In this document: piece by piece, positions 1-7,442 of the stretch
Layout: each line of letters begins with the position of its first letter
Position numbering within the stretch: position 1 is the stretch's first letter
Assembly (NCBI GenBank): GCA_030618945.1
Contig: JAUXCI010000054.1
Location: 1 to 11,711 of the forward strand
Origin: Flavobacteriaceae bacterium
GTDB lineage: Bacteria > Bacteroidota > Bacteroidia > Flavobacteriales > Flavobacteriaceae
Reading direction: 5' to 3'
DNA: 11,711 nucleotides
Translations under genes and position numbers: made by a program
The notes under the pieces: model-generated
Database searches by the model: none
Seen by the model: only the letters and a program-made list of their open reading frames with translations
What the model was told of the DNA's origin: nothing

Positions 1-1130
1 TTATTTTTAAAAGCGTGATATGATACGTTCGGAACCGTTGTGATCACAGTCATGTCGAATTCTCTTTCCAATCGTTCCTGAATAATTTCCAAATGCAGCA
101 TTCCTAAATATCCACATCTAAATCCAAAACCCAGGGCTGCTGAGCTTTCTGGAACATAAACCAAGGAGGCATCATTTAACTGTAATTTTTCCATTGAAGA
201 CCTTAACTCTTCATAATCATCTGTGTCAACAGGGTAGATACCTGCAAATACCATGGGTTTTACGTCTTCAAAACCTTCGATTATTTCCTGGGTAGGATTC
301 AAAGCATCGGTAATGGTATCCCCAACTTTTACTTCACTCGCTGTTTTGATTCCCGTGATCAAATAACCAACATCTCCGGCTTTGATACTTTTTTTAGGTA
401 CTTGAGTCAATTTTAAAGTTCCAACCTCATCCGCAAAATACTCATTCTCGGTAGCTACAAATTTGATTTTTTGCCCCTTTTTTATTTCTCCATTAATTAC
501 ACGAAAATAGGTTTCGACACCTCTATAAGAATTGTAAACAGAATCAAAGATCAAGGCTTGAAGAGGGCCGTCAGGATTTCCTTTCGGTGCCGGGACCCTA
601 TCTAAAATAGCCTTTAATATATTGTCAACACCAAATCCGGTCTTACCACTTGCGTGTATTATTTCATCGGGATCACAACCTAAAAGATCAACAATATCAT
701 CAGTTACTTCTTCAGGATTGGCGCTGGGTAAGTCAACTTTATTGAGAATAGGAATAATTTCAAGATCATTTTCTAAAGCCAAATACAAATTTGAAATGGT
801 TTGGGCCTGAATACTTTGAGCCGCGTCAACAATTAAAAGAGCTCCTTCACATGCTGCTATAGATCTTGAAACTTCATAAGAAAAATCTACATGACCTGGA
901 GTATCGATAAGATTAAGTGTATACTTCTCGCCTTCGTACTCATAATCCATTTGAATGGCATGACTTTTTATGGTAATCCCGCGTTCTCGTTCCAAATCCA
1001 TATTGTCGAGCAACTGGTCCTGCTTTTCCCTATCGGTTATGGTATTGGTAAATTCCAAAAGCCTGTCCGCCAAGGTGCTTTTACCATGATCAATATGAGC
1101 AATAATACAAAAATTTCGTATGTTCTTCAT
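1..1130 (-). CDS. lepA: Elongation factor 4 (LepA), N-terminal 376 residues; C-terminus lies beyond the left edge
   Basis: Ribosome-associated translational GTPase that back-translocates or remodels stalled ribosomes. The frame opens at an ATG whose complement is at 1128-1130 and stays open to the edge. It gives about 376 of the usual ~598 residues. All visible GTPase motifs are intact: G1 AHIDHGKST at 11-19, G2 RGIT at 50-53, G3 DTPGH at 76-80 with the catalytic His80, and G4 NKVD at 130-133. The beta-barrel domain II follows at roughly 190-270. The last readable residues ([14 protein letters not shown]) match the EF4 region before its specific C-terminal domain. EF4 differs from EF-G by lacking domain IV and the G' insert, and no such insert is seen. 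A promoter in the 69-base gap upstream suggests separate expression from the oxidoreductase gene. The truncation is only the window boundary. Confidence 0.97.
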   Translation of the reverse strand, partial: MKNIRNFCIIAHIDHGKSTLADRLLEFTNTITDREKQDQLLDNMDLERERGITIKSHAIQMDYEYEGEKYTLNLIDTPGHVDFSYEVSRSIAACEGALLIVDAAQSIQAQTISNLYLALENDLEIIPILNKVDLPSANPEEVTDDIVDLLGCDPDEIIHASGKTGFGVDNILKAILDRVPAPKGNPDGPLQALIFDSVYNSYRGVETYFRVINGEIKKGQKIKFVATENEYFADEVGTLKLTQVPKKSIKAGDVGYLITGIKTASEVKVGDTITDALNPTQEIIEGFEDVKPMVFAGIYPVDTDDYEELRSSMEKLQLNDASLVYVPESSAALGFGFRCGYLGMLHLEIIQERLEREFDMTVITTVPNVSYHAFKN

Positions 1131-1158
1131 CCGTGTTTACCTGTCCTTAATTATTGCG

Positions 1159-1187
1159 CAAATATAACCAATTACTTGATTGGCAAA
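1159..1187 (-). promoter_or_regulatory. Bacteroidota-type promoter for lepA
   Basis: Read on the minus strand, TTTG (1187-1184) is followed after 17 bases by TATATTTG (1166-1159). This fits the Bacteroidota -33 (TTTG or TTG) and -7 (TAnnTTTG) elements. It is the best two-part promoter in the window. Transcription would start near 1154, leaving a leader of about 24 bases before the lepA ATG. Motif match only. Confidence 0.7.
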
Positions 1188-1199
1188 ACGTAATTTTAA

Positions 1200-2183
1200 T
1201 TAATCGTCATGCTTAGGGAACACTATACCCGCATCTTTTCTAACCGAGTCAAGTATTTCCATAAGATCCTGGCTGGCAGACAATGGCAAAATCGGGCTTT
1301 CGATCAAGCCTTGATCCAAACATTCCATTACATGGACTGCCTCTAATTCATAACCCATTCCCTTAGATTGACCGAAACCAATTTCTTCAAGGTTTCCGTT
1401 TTTTTCAAGCAAAATAGGATGATCCGGATCTCTTTCAAATTTTATAGTTCCATGTTCAAAGCACAGTTCCGTTTCATTTTTACAGGAGCTTTCAAAACTT
1501 GAAGTAAGCACGGCCATGGCTCCATCGTCATAGGAGAAAAGCATACAAATACTGTCTTCTACTCCAGTTGGCCTGATATTAGCCATGGTTTTAATCGCCT
1601 TTGGTTTTCCTAAAAGAGCCAGTGATCTAAAAATGGGGTAAATACCTATATCCAAGAGCGAACCTGCTCCTAAATCAATATTATACAATCTTTTGTCAGG
1701 ATCAAAATCAGCCTTAAACATAAAATCTGATTTTACGAATTTCAATTGTCCCAATTCTTTATCTTTTGCGAGCTCTAGAACCTTTAAAAATTTCGCCTGA
1801 AAAATGGTCCAAAAAGCCTCCATAAGGAAGGTTTTATTTTTTCGGGATACATCAACCATTTGCTGTACTTCCTTTGAATTCATGGCAAATGCTTTTTCAC
1901 AGAGTACAGCTTTTTTATGTTCCAAACATAAAATACTATGTTCTAAATGCTTGGAATGAGGCGTGGCTATGTAAACAACATCTACGTTTGGATCTTTTAC
2001 CATTTCTTTATAAGAACCATAGGCTTTTTCATAACCCAATTCCTTTGCAAATCGATTTGCATTATCCAAACTCCTTGAAGCTGCCGCATAAAGATTTGCA
2101 TTAGGCAATAAGCTCAGGTCTTCCGAAAATTTTTTGGCTATTTTTCCACATCCAAGAATAGCCCAATTATATGTTTTTTTCAT
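1200..2183 (-). CDS. Gfo/Idh/MocA-family NAD(P)-dependent oxidoreductase, dihydrodiol-dehydrogenase-like
   Basis: Predicted cytosolic dehydrogenase of 327 residues, a normal length for the family. The N-terminal Rossmann fold carries the dinucleotide loop GCGKIA at 11-16. The family's EK(P) motif appears as CEKAF around 95-99, with Lys97 the likely catalytic lysine. The MEAFWT stretch (121-126) and LGAGSLLDIGIYP (171-183) are typical of the branch that includes trans-1,2-dihydrobenzene-1,2-diol dehydrogenase and sugar dehydrogenases. The Pro usually following EK is Ala98 here, a common variation. The substrate cannot be read from the sequence; a sugar or other polyol-like alcohol is an inference from the family. 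The ATG lies 10 bases after the stop of the PD40 lipoprotein gene, so the two are probably co-transcribed. No promoter-like element is seen in that gap. Confidence 0.93.
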   Translation of the reverse strand: MKKTYNWAILGCGKIAKKFSEDLSLLPNANLYAAASRSLDNANRFAKELGYEKAYGSYKEMVKDPNVDVVYIATPHSKHLEHSILCLEHKKAVLCEKAFAMNSKEVQQMVDVSRKNKTFLMEAFWTIFQAKFLKVLELAKDKELGQLKFVKSDFMFKADFDPDKRLYNIDLGAGSLLDIGIYPIFRSLALLGKPKAIKTMANIRPTGVEDSICMLFSYDDGAMAVLTSSFESSCKNETELCFEHGTIKFERDPDHPILLEKNGNLEEIGFGQSKGMGYELEAVHVMECLDQGLIESPILPLSASQDLMEILDSVRKDAGIVFPKHDD

Positions 2184-2193
2184 GCTCTATATT

Positions 2194-3300
2194 TTAGTCA
2201 ACCCATTCAGCTACAAACAAATTAGTATCGTGTGTTCCATTGTTATTTCTGTTTGAAGAGAAAACAATTTTTTTTCCGTCAGGCGAAAACATAGGAAAAG
2301 CATCAAAAACCTTATCATAAGTTATTTGTTCTAAACCAGTGCCATCAAGATTAATCATAAATAAATTAAAACTGTGTTTTGATTTGTGATTTGAAGAAAA
2401 AATTACTTTTTTTCCTGAAGGATGAAAAAACGGGGCCCAGTTTGCATTTCCTAAATCGGTTATTTTTGTTAATTCACTTCCATCAACATTACAAATGTAT
2501 AACTCCATATTTGTTGGTTGAACAAGTCCTTCGGCCAATAAATCTTTATACTCTTTTATCTCAGTATCAGTTTTTGGACGCGATGATCTGAATATTAATT
2601 TCTTCCCATCAGGCGAAAAGAAAGCGCCTCCATCATAGCCTAATTCATTTGTAACTTGCTTTACGTCACTTCCATCTACATTCATTGTAAACAATTCCAA
2701 ATCACCGGTTCTTGTTGAAGTAAATACAATTTTATCTCCTTTTGGCGAAACTGTAGGTTCGGAATCATAGCCTTTCTCAAAGGTCAATTGTTTCAGCTGA
2801 TTACCTTTTGTATCTGCTAAAAATATGTCATAACCTTCATAAACTGGCCAAATATACTTATTGCCGTAGTCTTCCTTTTTTGGAACAGGAGGACAATCCG
2901 CACTAGCCAAGTGTGTGGAAGAATAAACAATGGTTTTATCATCTGCCAAAAAGTAACTACAAGTGGTTCTTCCTTTTCCAGTACTAATCAGTTGAGGGAT
3001 TTCAGTACTATCCAAAGGTTTTGAAGCATCCATGGTAAAGATTTGATCACATTCCAGCCCCCAGGCCTTATTGTTGGCTTGAAAAACTAATTTTGAACTG
3101 TCAAAACTCCAGTAAGCTTCTGCATTATCACCTCCAAAAGTAATTTGCCTTATGTTTTTAAAGTGTTTTTCCTGAGGATAATGCAACACGTTTACAATTT
3201 CGGTGGCGCCTGATTTTCCATCATGACCTTTATTACTTTTCGATGATTTACAGCCCAAAATGGCAATAAAGACAATTAATATTAGGGAATTAAATTTCAT
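2194..3300 (-). CDS. Lipoprotein with TolB-like PD40/WD40-like beta-propeller
   Basis: A 368-residue exported lipoprotein. Residues 1-16 are a hydrophobic signal peptide ending in the lipobox AILGC, so Cys17 would be lipidated. The mature part is a beta-propeller with PD40 repeats. The clearest blades start at SPKGDKIVF (185-193), SPDGKKLIF (229-237), HPSGKKVIF (293-301) and SPDGKKIVF (339-347). Degenerate ones lie around 64-73 and 118-127. Each is followed by an S-S/T-N/R turn and a blade strand such as LFTMNVDG, as in TolB C-terminal propellers. There is no peptidase or TolB N-terminal domain, so it is not TolB itself. A binding or scaffolding role in the periplasm or at the outer membrane is inferred. 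The residues after Cys17 (KSSKSNKG) lack the acidic run of a Bacteroidota surface-export signal, so a periplasm-facing anchor is more likely. Lead gene of a two-gene unit with the oxidoreductase. Confidence 0.9.
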   Translation of the reverse strand: MKFNSLILIVFIAILGCKSSKSNKGHDGKSGATEIVNVLHYPQEKHFKNIRQITFGGDNAEAYWSFDSSKLVFQANNKAWGLECDQIFTMDASKPLDSTEIPQLISTGKGRTTCSYFLADDKTIVYSSTHLASADCPPVPKKEDYGNKYIWPVYEGYDIFLADTKGNQLKQLTFEKGYDSEPTVSPKGDKIVFTSTRTGDLELFTMNVDGSDVKQVTNELGYDGGAFFSPDGKKLIFRSSRPKTDTEIKEYKDLLAEGLVQPTNMELYICNVDGSELTKITDLGNANWAPFFHPSGKKVIFSSNHKSKHSFNLFMINLDGTGLEQITYDKVFDAFPMFSPDGKKIVFSSNRNNNGTHDTNLFVAEWVD

Positions 3301-3323
3301 ATGTTTCGTTTTTTTTATAAATT

Positions 3324-3331
3324 CAAAAATA
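3324..3331 (-). promoter_or_regulatory. Probable -7 element for the PD40 lipoprotein operon
   Basis: The minus strand reads TATTTTTG (3331-3324), a full match to TAnnTTTG. Transcription would begin near 3319, about 19 bases before the ATG. I see no TTG at the expected -33 spacing, so the promoter is either weak or helped by an activator. Confidence 0.5.
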
Positions 3332-3369
3332 CTGTTTTTAAAAAATATTTTAGCATAAATAATTGAAAT

Positions 3370-3401
3370 AAAAAAAATCAGATCTCACACAAGGTGGGAT
3401 C
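3370..3401. repeat. Inverted repeat with an adjacent A/T tract between divergent promoters
   Basis: GATCTCAC (3381-3388) and GTGGGATC (3394-3401) flank a five-base loop. They are complementary over 8 positions if one G-U pair is allowed in RNA. On the minus strand the stem is followed after three bases by a run of eight T (3377-3370), which resembles an intrinsic terminator pointing toward the PD40 gene. It lies upstream of both inferred start sites, so neither normal transcript should contain it. It could be an operator, or a terminator blocking antisense transcription coming out of the dus region. Confidence 0.4.
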
Positions 3402-3424
3402 AAAGCATTGATTAAAAATTTATG

Positions 3425-3432
3425 TAATTTTG
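3425..3432 (+). promoter_or_regulatory. Probable -7 element for dus
   Basis: TAATTTTG followed by CG is a complete TAnnTTTG match. Transcription would start around 3437-3439, only about 10 bases before the TTG start codon of dus. The nearest upstream TTG (3408-3410) leaves a 14-base spacer, shorter than usual, so the -33 element is uncertain. Confidence 0.6.
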
Positions 3433-3448
3433 CGCCTAAAATTCAGGT

Positions 3449-4426
3449 TTGGCAAAAATAGGTCCTATAGAACTCGGTGATTTCCCCCTTTTACTCGCTC
3501 CCATGGAAGATGTAAGTGATCCTCCTTTTCGCGCATTGTGCAAAGAACAAGGAGCTGACGTAGTTTATACTGAATTTATTTCTTCTGAAGGTTTGATAAG
3601 AGATGCGGCCAAAAGTGTTCAGAAATTAGACATTTACGACAAAGAAAGACCCGTAGGGATACAGATTTTCGGGGCTAATTTAGAATCCATGATAAGAACG
3701 GTGGAAATCGTTGAACGATCAAAACCAGATTTTATCGACATTAATTTTGGTTGTCCCGTAAAAAAGGTAGTTAGCAAAGGCGCCGGGGCAGGAATTCTTA
3801 AAGACATTCCCCTTATGCTCAAATTGAGTGAGGCCATGGTTAAGCATACGAAGCTTCCCATTACCGTAAAAACCAGACTAGGTTGGGATGATGATTCAAT
3901 TTATATTCAGGAAGTAGCTGAAAGACTTCAGGATGTAGGTATTCAAGCCATTGCTATTCACGGCAGAACCAGAGCTCAAATGTACAAAGGAGAAGCTGTA
4001 TGGGAACCTATTGCTGATGTTAAGAATAATCCGAGAATGCACATATCCGTATTTGGTAATGGCGACGTAAATTCGCCTGAAAAAGCGCTTTTAATGCGTG
4101 ATAAATTTGGGTTGGATGGCGCCATGATAGGAAGGGCCAGTATCGGTAACCCATGGTTCTTTGCTGACGTAAAACATTTTTTTAAAACAGGTGAGCATTT
4201 GGCTCCTGTTGGAATATTGGAAAGGGTTGAGACTGCCAAAAGGCATCTGCAAATGGCTATAGATTGGAATGGTGAACATTCTGGATTATATGAGACCCGG
4301 AGACACTATACAAACTATTTTAAGGGGATTCCTAACTTTAAAGAATACCGTCTTAAAATGGTTACTTCAGATACCAAAGAGGCAGTTTTTGAAGTTTTTG
4401 AGGAAGTCAGAAAGAAGTTTTCTTAA
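3449..4426 (+). CDS. dus: tRNA-dihydrouridine synthase (DusB-type)
   Basis: Flavoenzyme that reduces specific uridines in the tRNA D-loop to dihydrouridine using FMN and NADPH. The 325 residues form the usual TIM barrel followed by a helical tRNA-binding part from about residue 245. Seen: LLLAPMEDVSDPPFR at 14-28; the active-site NFGCP with catalytic Cys102; GAGAGIL at 111-117; VKTRLGW at 140-146; HGRTRAQMY at 171-179; and the FMN-phosphate motifs GNGD (203-206) and GAMIGRAS (224-231). The start must be TTG at 3449. An in-frame TAA lies at 3437-3439, and the next ATG (Met19) is inside the conserved APMED motif. The short leader and non-ATG start suggest modest translation. Assignment to DusB rather than another Dus subgroup is from overall similarity remembered for flavobacterial proteins. 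It converges on the permease gene with an 18-base gap. Confidence 0.96.
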   Translation: MAKIGPIELGDFPLLLAPMEDVSDPPFRALCKEQGADVVYTEFISSEGLIRDAAKSVQKLDIYDKERPVGIQIFGANLESMIRTVEIVERSKPDFIDINFGCPVKKVVSKGAGAGILKDIPLMLKLSEAMVKHTKLPITVKTRLGWDDDSIYIQEVAERLQDVGIQAIAIHGRTRAQMYKGEAVWEPIADVKNNPRMHISVFGNGDVNSPEKALLMRDKFGLDGAMIGRASIGNPWFFADVKHFFKTGEHLAPVGILERVETAKRHLQMAIDWNGEHSGLYETRRHYTNYFKGIPNFKEYRLKMVTSDTKEAVFEVFEEVRKKFS

Positions 4427-4444
4427 AGCGTTTAATAGTTGATT

Positions 4445-5644
4445 TTATTCTATCAGTTTTTTACTGATTCTGGCACTTGCGATTTTAGCAGAGAAAAAAC
4501 CCAGTACAACAATGGTCACGATAACAATAAAAACATTCGAAAGCCTAAATTCAACAGGATAGGCCAGCGATTGGGTAATCATGATAAAACCATACTTTTT
4601 TTGCAATAGCACGAAAGGCATGGCCAAAAGTAAGCCGACAAACAACCCGAACAGCGTGAGTAAAAATCCTTGATAAACAAAAATTCTTCTGATATCACGT
4701 ACTCCAGACCCCAAATGAAATAAGGTTTTTAAATTTTCTTTTTTGTCAATAATCATCATAACGATAGCACCAACAACATTAAACAAGGCAATGATCAAAA
4801 TCAAAGTGAATACCAGGTAAGACACTAAATTCTCTGTATTCAACATTTTATAAAAAACCGAATTTAGTTGCTGTCTTGTTCTAACAACATAGTCGGTTCC
4901 CAAATTTTCTTTCAGCTCCTGCTGAATATCACTCACATTAACCCCATCTTTCAATTTCAATTCTAGTGCGGTAATTTGATTCGGCTCATAGTTTAGTAGA
5001 TCTTGAGCAAGTCCCAAATTTGAATAGACATATTTCTTGTCAATATCGTCAGTAAGTCGATAAACTCCAATTGTTTGCGCACCAACCTGATTAAAGGCAG
5101 TTTTGGGGTTATTGATATAACCTTTCCCAGGTTTTGGTACATAGATCTTTAAACTTTCCGTAAAATCATAGGATCCTAATGATAAAACCGTCGAAATAGC
5201 GCTTCCAACCACCACAGTGTACTTAGCCTTGTAATTAACCCAATTACCAAAATAAATGGCGGTATCCATCCTGTTGACATAAAGATAGTTGGTGTCAACT
5301 CCTTTAATACTTGCCACATGAGATTTTTCTCCATAGCTCAAAAACACCCTTTCTTCAATGACTTTTGAATAGGCGGCAATCTTATCCTTAACGAGGGCCT
5401 TTTCCAAATCATCAGTAAATAAAAAAGATTTTCCCTGAACAGAAGTTATCTTTAGATCTGGGTCAGCAGTCCTGATAAAACTCAGGCTAAAATCTTTAAG
5501 TCCAGAAAAAACTGACAGCACAATGAACAAAGCAATGGTACTCACAATAACGCCCAAGGTTGCAATGATCGTAATAATATTTATGGCATTATTACTGCTT
5601 TTTGACAACAAATAACGTCGTGCTATGTACAAGGGAAAATTCAA
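4445..5644 (-). CDS. LolC/LolE-family ABC transporter permease
   Basis: Inner-membrane permease of 399 residues with the type VII ABC (MacB/LolE) layout. There is one N-terminal transmembrane helix (about 20-46), then a periplasmic MacB-like core domain (about 50-265). Three C-terminal helices follow (about 273-297, 324-346, 370-390), forming the FtsX domain. The cytoplasmic segment KKENLKTLFHLGSGVRDIRR (301-320) is the usual coupling helix that docks on the ATPase. Release of lipoproteins toward the outer membrane is the likely role, by family. No ATPase (LolD) gene is adjacent. The start is TTG (complement 5642-5644), overlapping the rbfA stop TGA as TTGA. An in-frame stop lies five codons upstream and there is no ATG for over 100 codons. 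AGAGGA precedes the TTG almost directly. Translational coupling to rbfA is likely. Confidence 0.92.
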   Translation of the reverse strand: MNFPLYIARRYLLSKSSNNAINIITIIATLGVIVSTIALFIVLSVFSGLKDFSLSFIRTADPDLKITSVQGKSFLFTDDLEKALVKDKIAAYSKVIEERVFLSYGEKSHVASIKGVDTNYLYVNRMDTAIYFGNWVNYKAKYTVVVGSAISTVLSLGSYDFTESLKIYVPKPGKGYINNPKTAFNQVGAQTIGVYRLTDDIDKKYVYSNLGLAQDLLNYEPNQITALELKLKDGVNVSDIQQELKENLGTDYVVRTRQQLNSVFYKMLNTENLVSYLVFTLILIIALFNVVGAIVMMIIDKKENLKTLFHLGSGVRDIRRIFVYQGFLLTLFGLFVGLLLAMPFVLLQKKYGFIMITQSLAYPVEFRLSNVFIVIVTIVVLGFFSAKIASARISKKLIE

Positions 5645-6030
5645 TCCTCTTTCTTTTTATCTAAGGATTCCGGGTTTTTAATAGGATCATCTTGTCCTTT
5701 AAGTGCCTTATCAATGTTCTCAATATAATCAAGTGAATCATCAATATAAAAGGTAAGTTCCGGCATTCTCCTTAGCTGATTCTTCGTACGCAATGCTAAA
5801 GCATGCCTGATCATTACAGTATTTGATTTTATTCCTTCCAGAATGTCATTTTTCTTGGCGGATGGAAAAATACTTAAATAGGCCTTGGCCTGTCCTAAAT
5901 CAGAGGTAACATTTACTTTACTCACCGAGATTACCACACCCTTCATTCCATCTCTTGCAGCACCTTGTAGAATATCAACCAAATCCTTTTGAATGACGCC
6001 CGCAATTTTTTTCTGTCTGTTTGTTTCCAT
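5641..6030 (-). CDS. rbfA: Ribosome-binding factor A (RbfA)
   Basis: Assembly factor that binds the immature 30S subunit near the 5' end of 16S rRNA and helps late maturation, especially in the cold. The 129 residues contain the single KH-like domain (about 5-110). It opens with the conserved METNRQKKIAGVIQKDL helix. The strand pairs follow: VVISVSKVNVTSDLGQAKAY, then the helix IRHALALRTKNQLRRMP, then the closing strand LTFYIDDSLDYIENI. The tail (111-129) is charged and probably disordered. The gene overlaps the following permease gene by four bases. A -7 element ends only five bases before its ATG (6036-6043), so the mRNA may lack a 5' leader. It is divergent from the ftsX cluster. Confidence 0.95.
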   Translation of the reverse strand: METNRQKKIAGVIQKDLVDILQGAARDGMKGVVISVSKVNVTSDLGQAKAYLSIFPSAKKNDILEGIKSNTVMIRHALALRTKNQLRRMPELTFYIDDSLDYIENIDKALKGQDDPIKNPESLDKKKED

Positions 6031-6035
6031 GGCTA

Positions 6036-6043
6036 CAAAAATA
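6036..6043 (-). promoter_or_regulatory. -7 element for rbfA, implying a leaderless transcript
   Basis: The minus strand reads TATTTTTG (6043-6036), then TAGCC, then the rbfA ATG. In this phylum transcription starts roughly five to seven bases after the final G, which places it at or within a base or two of the ATG. No convincing -33 element is seen at the normal distance. Confidence 0.5.
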
Positions 6044-6211
6044 GCATTATTCAGTGATTTACCTCTAAAAAAGTACTGATAAATAAAGTTTTACAAAGCA
6101 GTTCACTATAAATCTACCCAATGTTTTTTACATTCAAAATCTATTGAATAAGCCTTGATCAATCCAGGTCGGGAAATTGGAAAATATTCCATTTTTCAGT
6201 TAGTATTTTTA

Positions 6212-6241
6212 TTTGCCCTTTATCAAGAAATAATTACCTTG
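6212..6241 (+). promoter_or_regulatory. Candidate promoter for the ftsX-DUF3098-uppP-truB cluster
   Basis: TTTG at 6212-6215 is followed after 19 bases by TACCTTG (6235-6241). This is one T short of the TAnnTTTG consensus but has correct spacing to the -33 element. Start near 6247 would give a leader of about 20 bases before the ftsX ATG. No other promoter-like match is evident in the short gaps downstream. Confidence 0.4.
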
Positions 6242-6267
6242 CAATTTGCAAAAACTATATCATTTTT

Positions 6268-7146
6268 ATGAGTAAGTCCTTTGAAAAATACCAGAAAAGA
6301 AGATTGCGTTCTTCTTATATTTCGGTAATTATAAGTATTTCTCTGGTACTTTTTTTATTGGGAGTTCTTGGTTTACTCGTCCTAAATACGAAAAAAGTTG
6401 CCAACTATTTCAAGGAAAGTGCGGCCATTAGCCTTTACCTAAAAAATGGTATTGATAAGGATCAAATACTAAGTCTTCAAGTATCCATCGATGAAGAGGC
6501 TTTTACAAAAAGCACAAAATTTATTTCAAAGGAAGATGCTGCTGAAATTTATAAGAAAGAGAATGGTGAAGATTTTATGGACTTTCTAGGGTATAATCCC
6601 TTGGAAAATTCTATTGATATTTATGTAAAAGCTGATTTTGTTTCATCTGAAAAAATGGAAGAAATTGAAAACAAGTATAAAGAGAATCAATACGTTTCTA
6701 GTGTTTCATATGATAAACCCCTCATAGACCTTCTAACAAAGAACGTTAGAAGAATCAGTTTATTTATTCTGGTTTTTTGCGGCTTGGCTACCTTGATCGT
6801 AGTTGTTTTAATCAATAGTTCTATCAGACTTTCGGTATATTCAAAGCGATTTACAATCAAAACTATGCAAATGGTGGGGGCTACAAAACGTTTTATTAGA
6901 AAACCTTTTATATGGAACAGCGTCAAATTAGGTATTATTGGAGCATTTGTCGCCGTTATAGAATTAGCCGCCCTTCTATATTATCTGAATCGAACTTTTC
7001 CTGAATTTGGAATAATCGATGATAGAGTTGAAATGGCAGGCTTGTTTGGAATCATTTTTACTATGGGAATCGTGATTACTTGGGCAAGCACCTTTTTGGC
7101 TACACAAAGGTTCTTAAATCTTAGAACAGACGAATTATATTATTAA
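6268..7146 (+). CDS. ftsX: Cell division protein FtsX
   Basis: Membrane partner of the ATPase FtsE; the complex regulates peptidoglycan hydrolases at the division site. The 292 residues show the FtsX topology. A cytoplasmic N-terminus precedes TM1 (about 18-40). An extracytoplasmic domain follows (about 41-160; SAAISLYLKNGI, FISKEDAAEIYK, and NPLENSIDIYV typical of FtsX). Three more helices lie at about 163-183, 219-240 and 257-278. The loop INSSIRLSVYSKRFTIKTMQ and MVGATKRFIRKPF (182-214) is the family signature between TM2 and TM3. No ftsE is next to it, unlike in proteobacteria, so the ATPase must be encoded elsewhere. First gene of a plus-strand cluster; the next gene begins seven bases after its stop. 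Confidence 0.95.
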   Translation: MSKSFEKYQKRRLRSSYISVIISISLVLFLLGVLGLLVLNTKKVANYFKESAAISLYLKNGIDKDQILSLQVSIDEEAFTKSTKFISKEDAAEIYKKENGEDFMDFLGYNPLENSIDIYVKADFVSSEKMEEIENKYKENQYVSSVSYDKPLIDLLTKNVRRISLFILVFCGLATLIVVVLINSSIRLSVYSKRFTIKTMQMVGATKRFIRKPFIWNSVKLGIIGAFVAVIELAALLYYLNRTFPEFGIIDDRVEMAGLFGIIFTMGIVITWASTFLATQRFLNLRTDELYY

Positions 7147-7153
7147 ATTAATC

Positions 7154-7411
7154 ATGAAAAAGAAAGAACAAAATAATGCACAAGGTGAATTTCTTTTTGG
7201 AAAAAGAAACTATGTTATCATGATGGTTGGGATTGCAATCATACTAATCGGCTTTGTTCTTATGATGGGAGGAGGTAGTGACGACCCAACAGTATTCAAT
7301 GAGGAAATTTATAATTTTCGAAGAATAGGGCTTGCACCAACTGTTGTACTTATAGGTTTGGCGGTCCAGGTATACGCAATCATGGCTAAGCCAGAAAAAA
7401 ATAAAAAATAA
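7154..7411 (+). CDS. DUF3098 small membrane protein
   Basis: An 85-residue protein with two transmembrane helices (about 19-39 and 58-77), a basic N-terminus and a lysine-rich C-terminus. Both ends are probably cytoplasmic. The segments FLFGKRNY (13-20) and DDPTVFNEEIYNFRRI (43-58) before the second helix are what I remember as the DUF3098 hallmarks. Its function is unknown. It lies seven bases after ftsX and 31 bases before uppP, so it is very likely co-expressed with both. A role in division or cell-wall precursor recycling is only an inference from that position. ATG start; no Shine-Dalgarno sequence. Confidence 0.88.
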   Translation: MKKKEQNNAQGEFLFGKRNYVIMMVGIAIILIGFVLMMGGGSDDPTVFNEEIYNFRRIGLAPTVVLIGLAVQVYAIMAKPEKNKK

Positions 7412-7442
7412 AACGTTTTTACTCCTTTTGGAACCCTAATTC

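Larger units (their letters stand above)
6031..6267. other. 237-base divergent intergenic region between rbfA and ftsX
   Basis: Longest gap in the window. It holds the rbfA -7 element at its left end and a probable ftsX promoter at its right end. The middle is AT-rich with short palindromes: TTGATCAA at 6155-6162, and TGGAA/TTCCA (6178-6182 and 6187-6191, four-base spacer). I see no credible small gene, RNA gene or terminator. Confidence 0.6.

Noticed and set aside
891..1193. Plus-strand open frame of 100 codons
   Set aside because: It is the shadow of the strongly conserved lepA N-terminus on the other strand and resembles nothing.
2270..2765. Recurring GGCGAAA-containing motifs about 150-350 bases apart
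   Set aside because: They encode the SPDGKK turns of successive PD40 blades and are protein repeats, not a DNA repeat element.
4452..4468. Short hairpin (ATCAG/CTGAT) near the convergent ends of dus and the permease
   Set aside because: It lies in the permease coding sequence, has a five-base stem with a seven-base loop and no adjacent T-run, so it is too weak to call a terminator.
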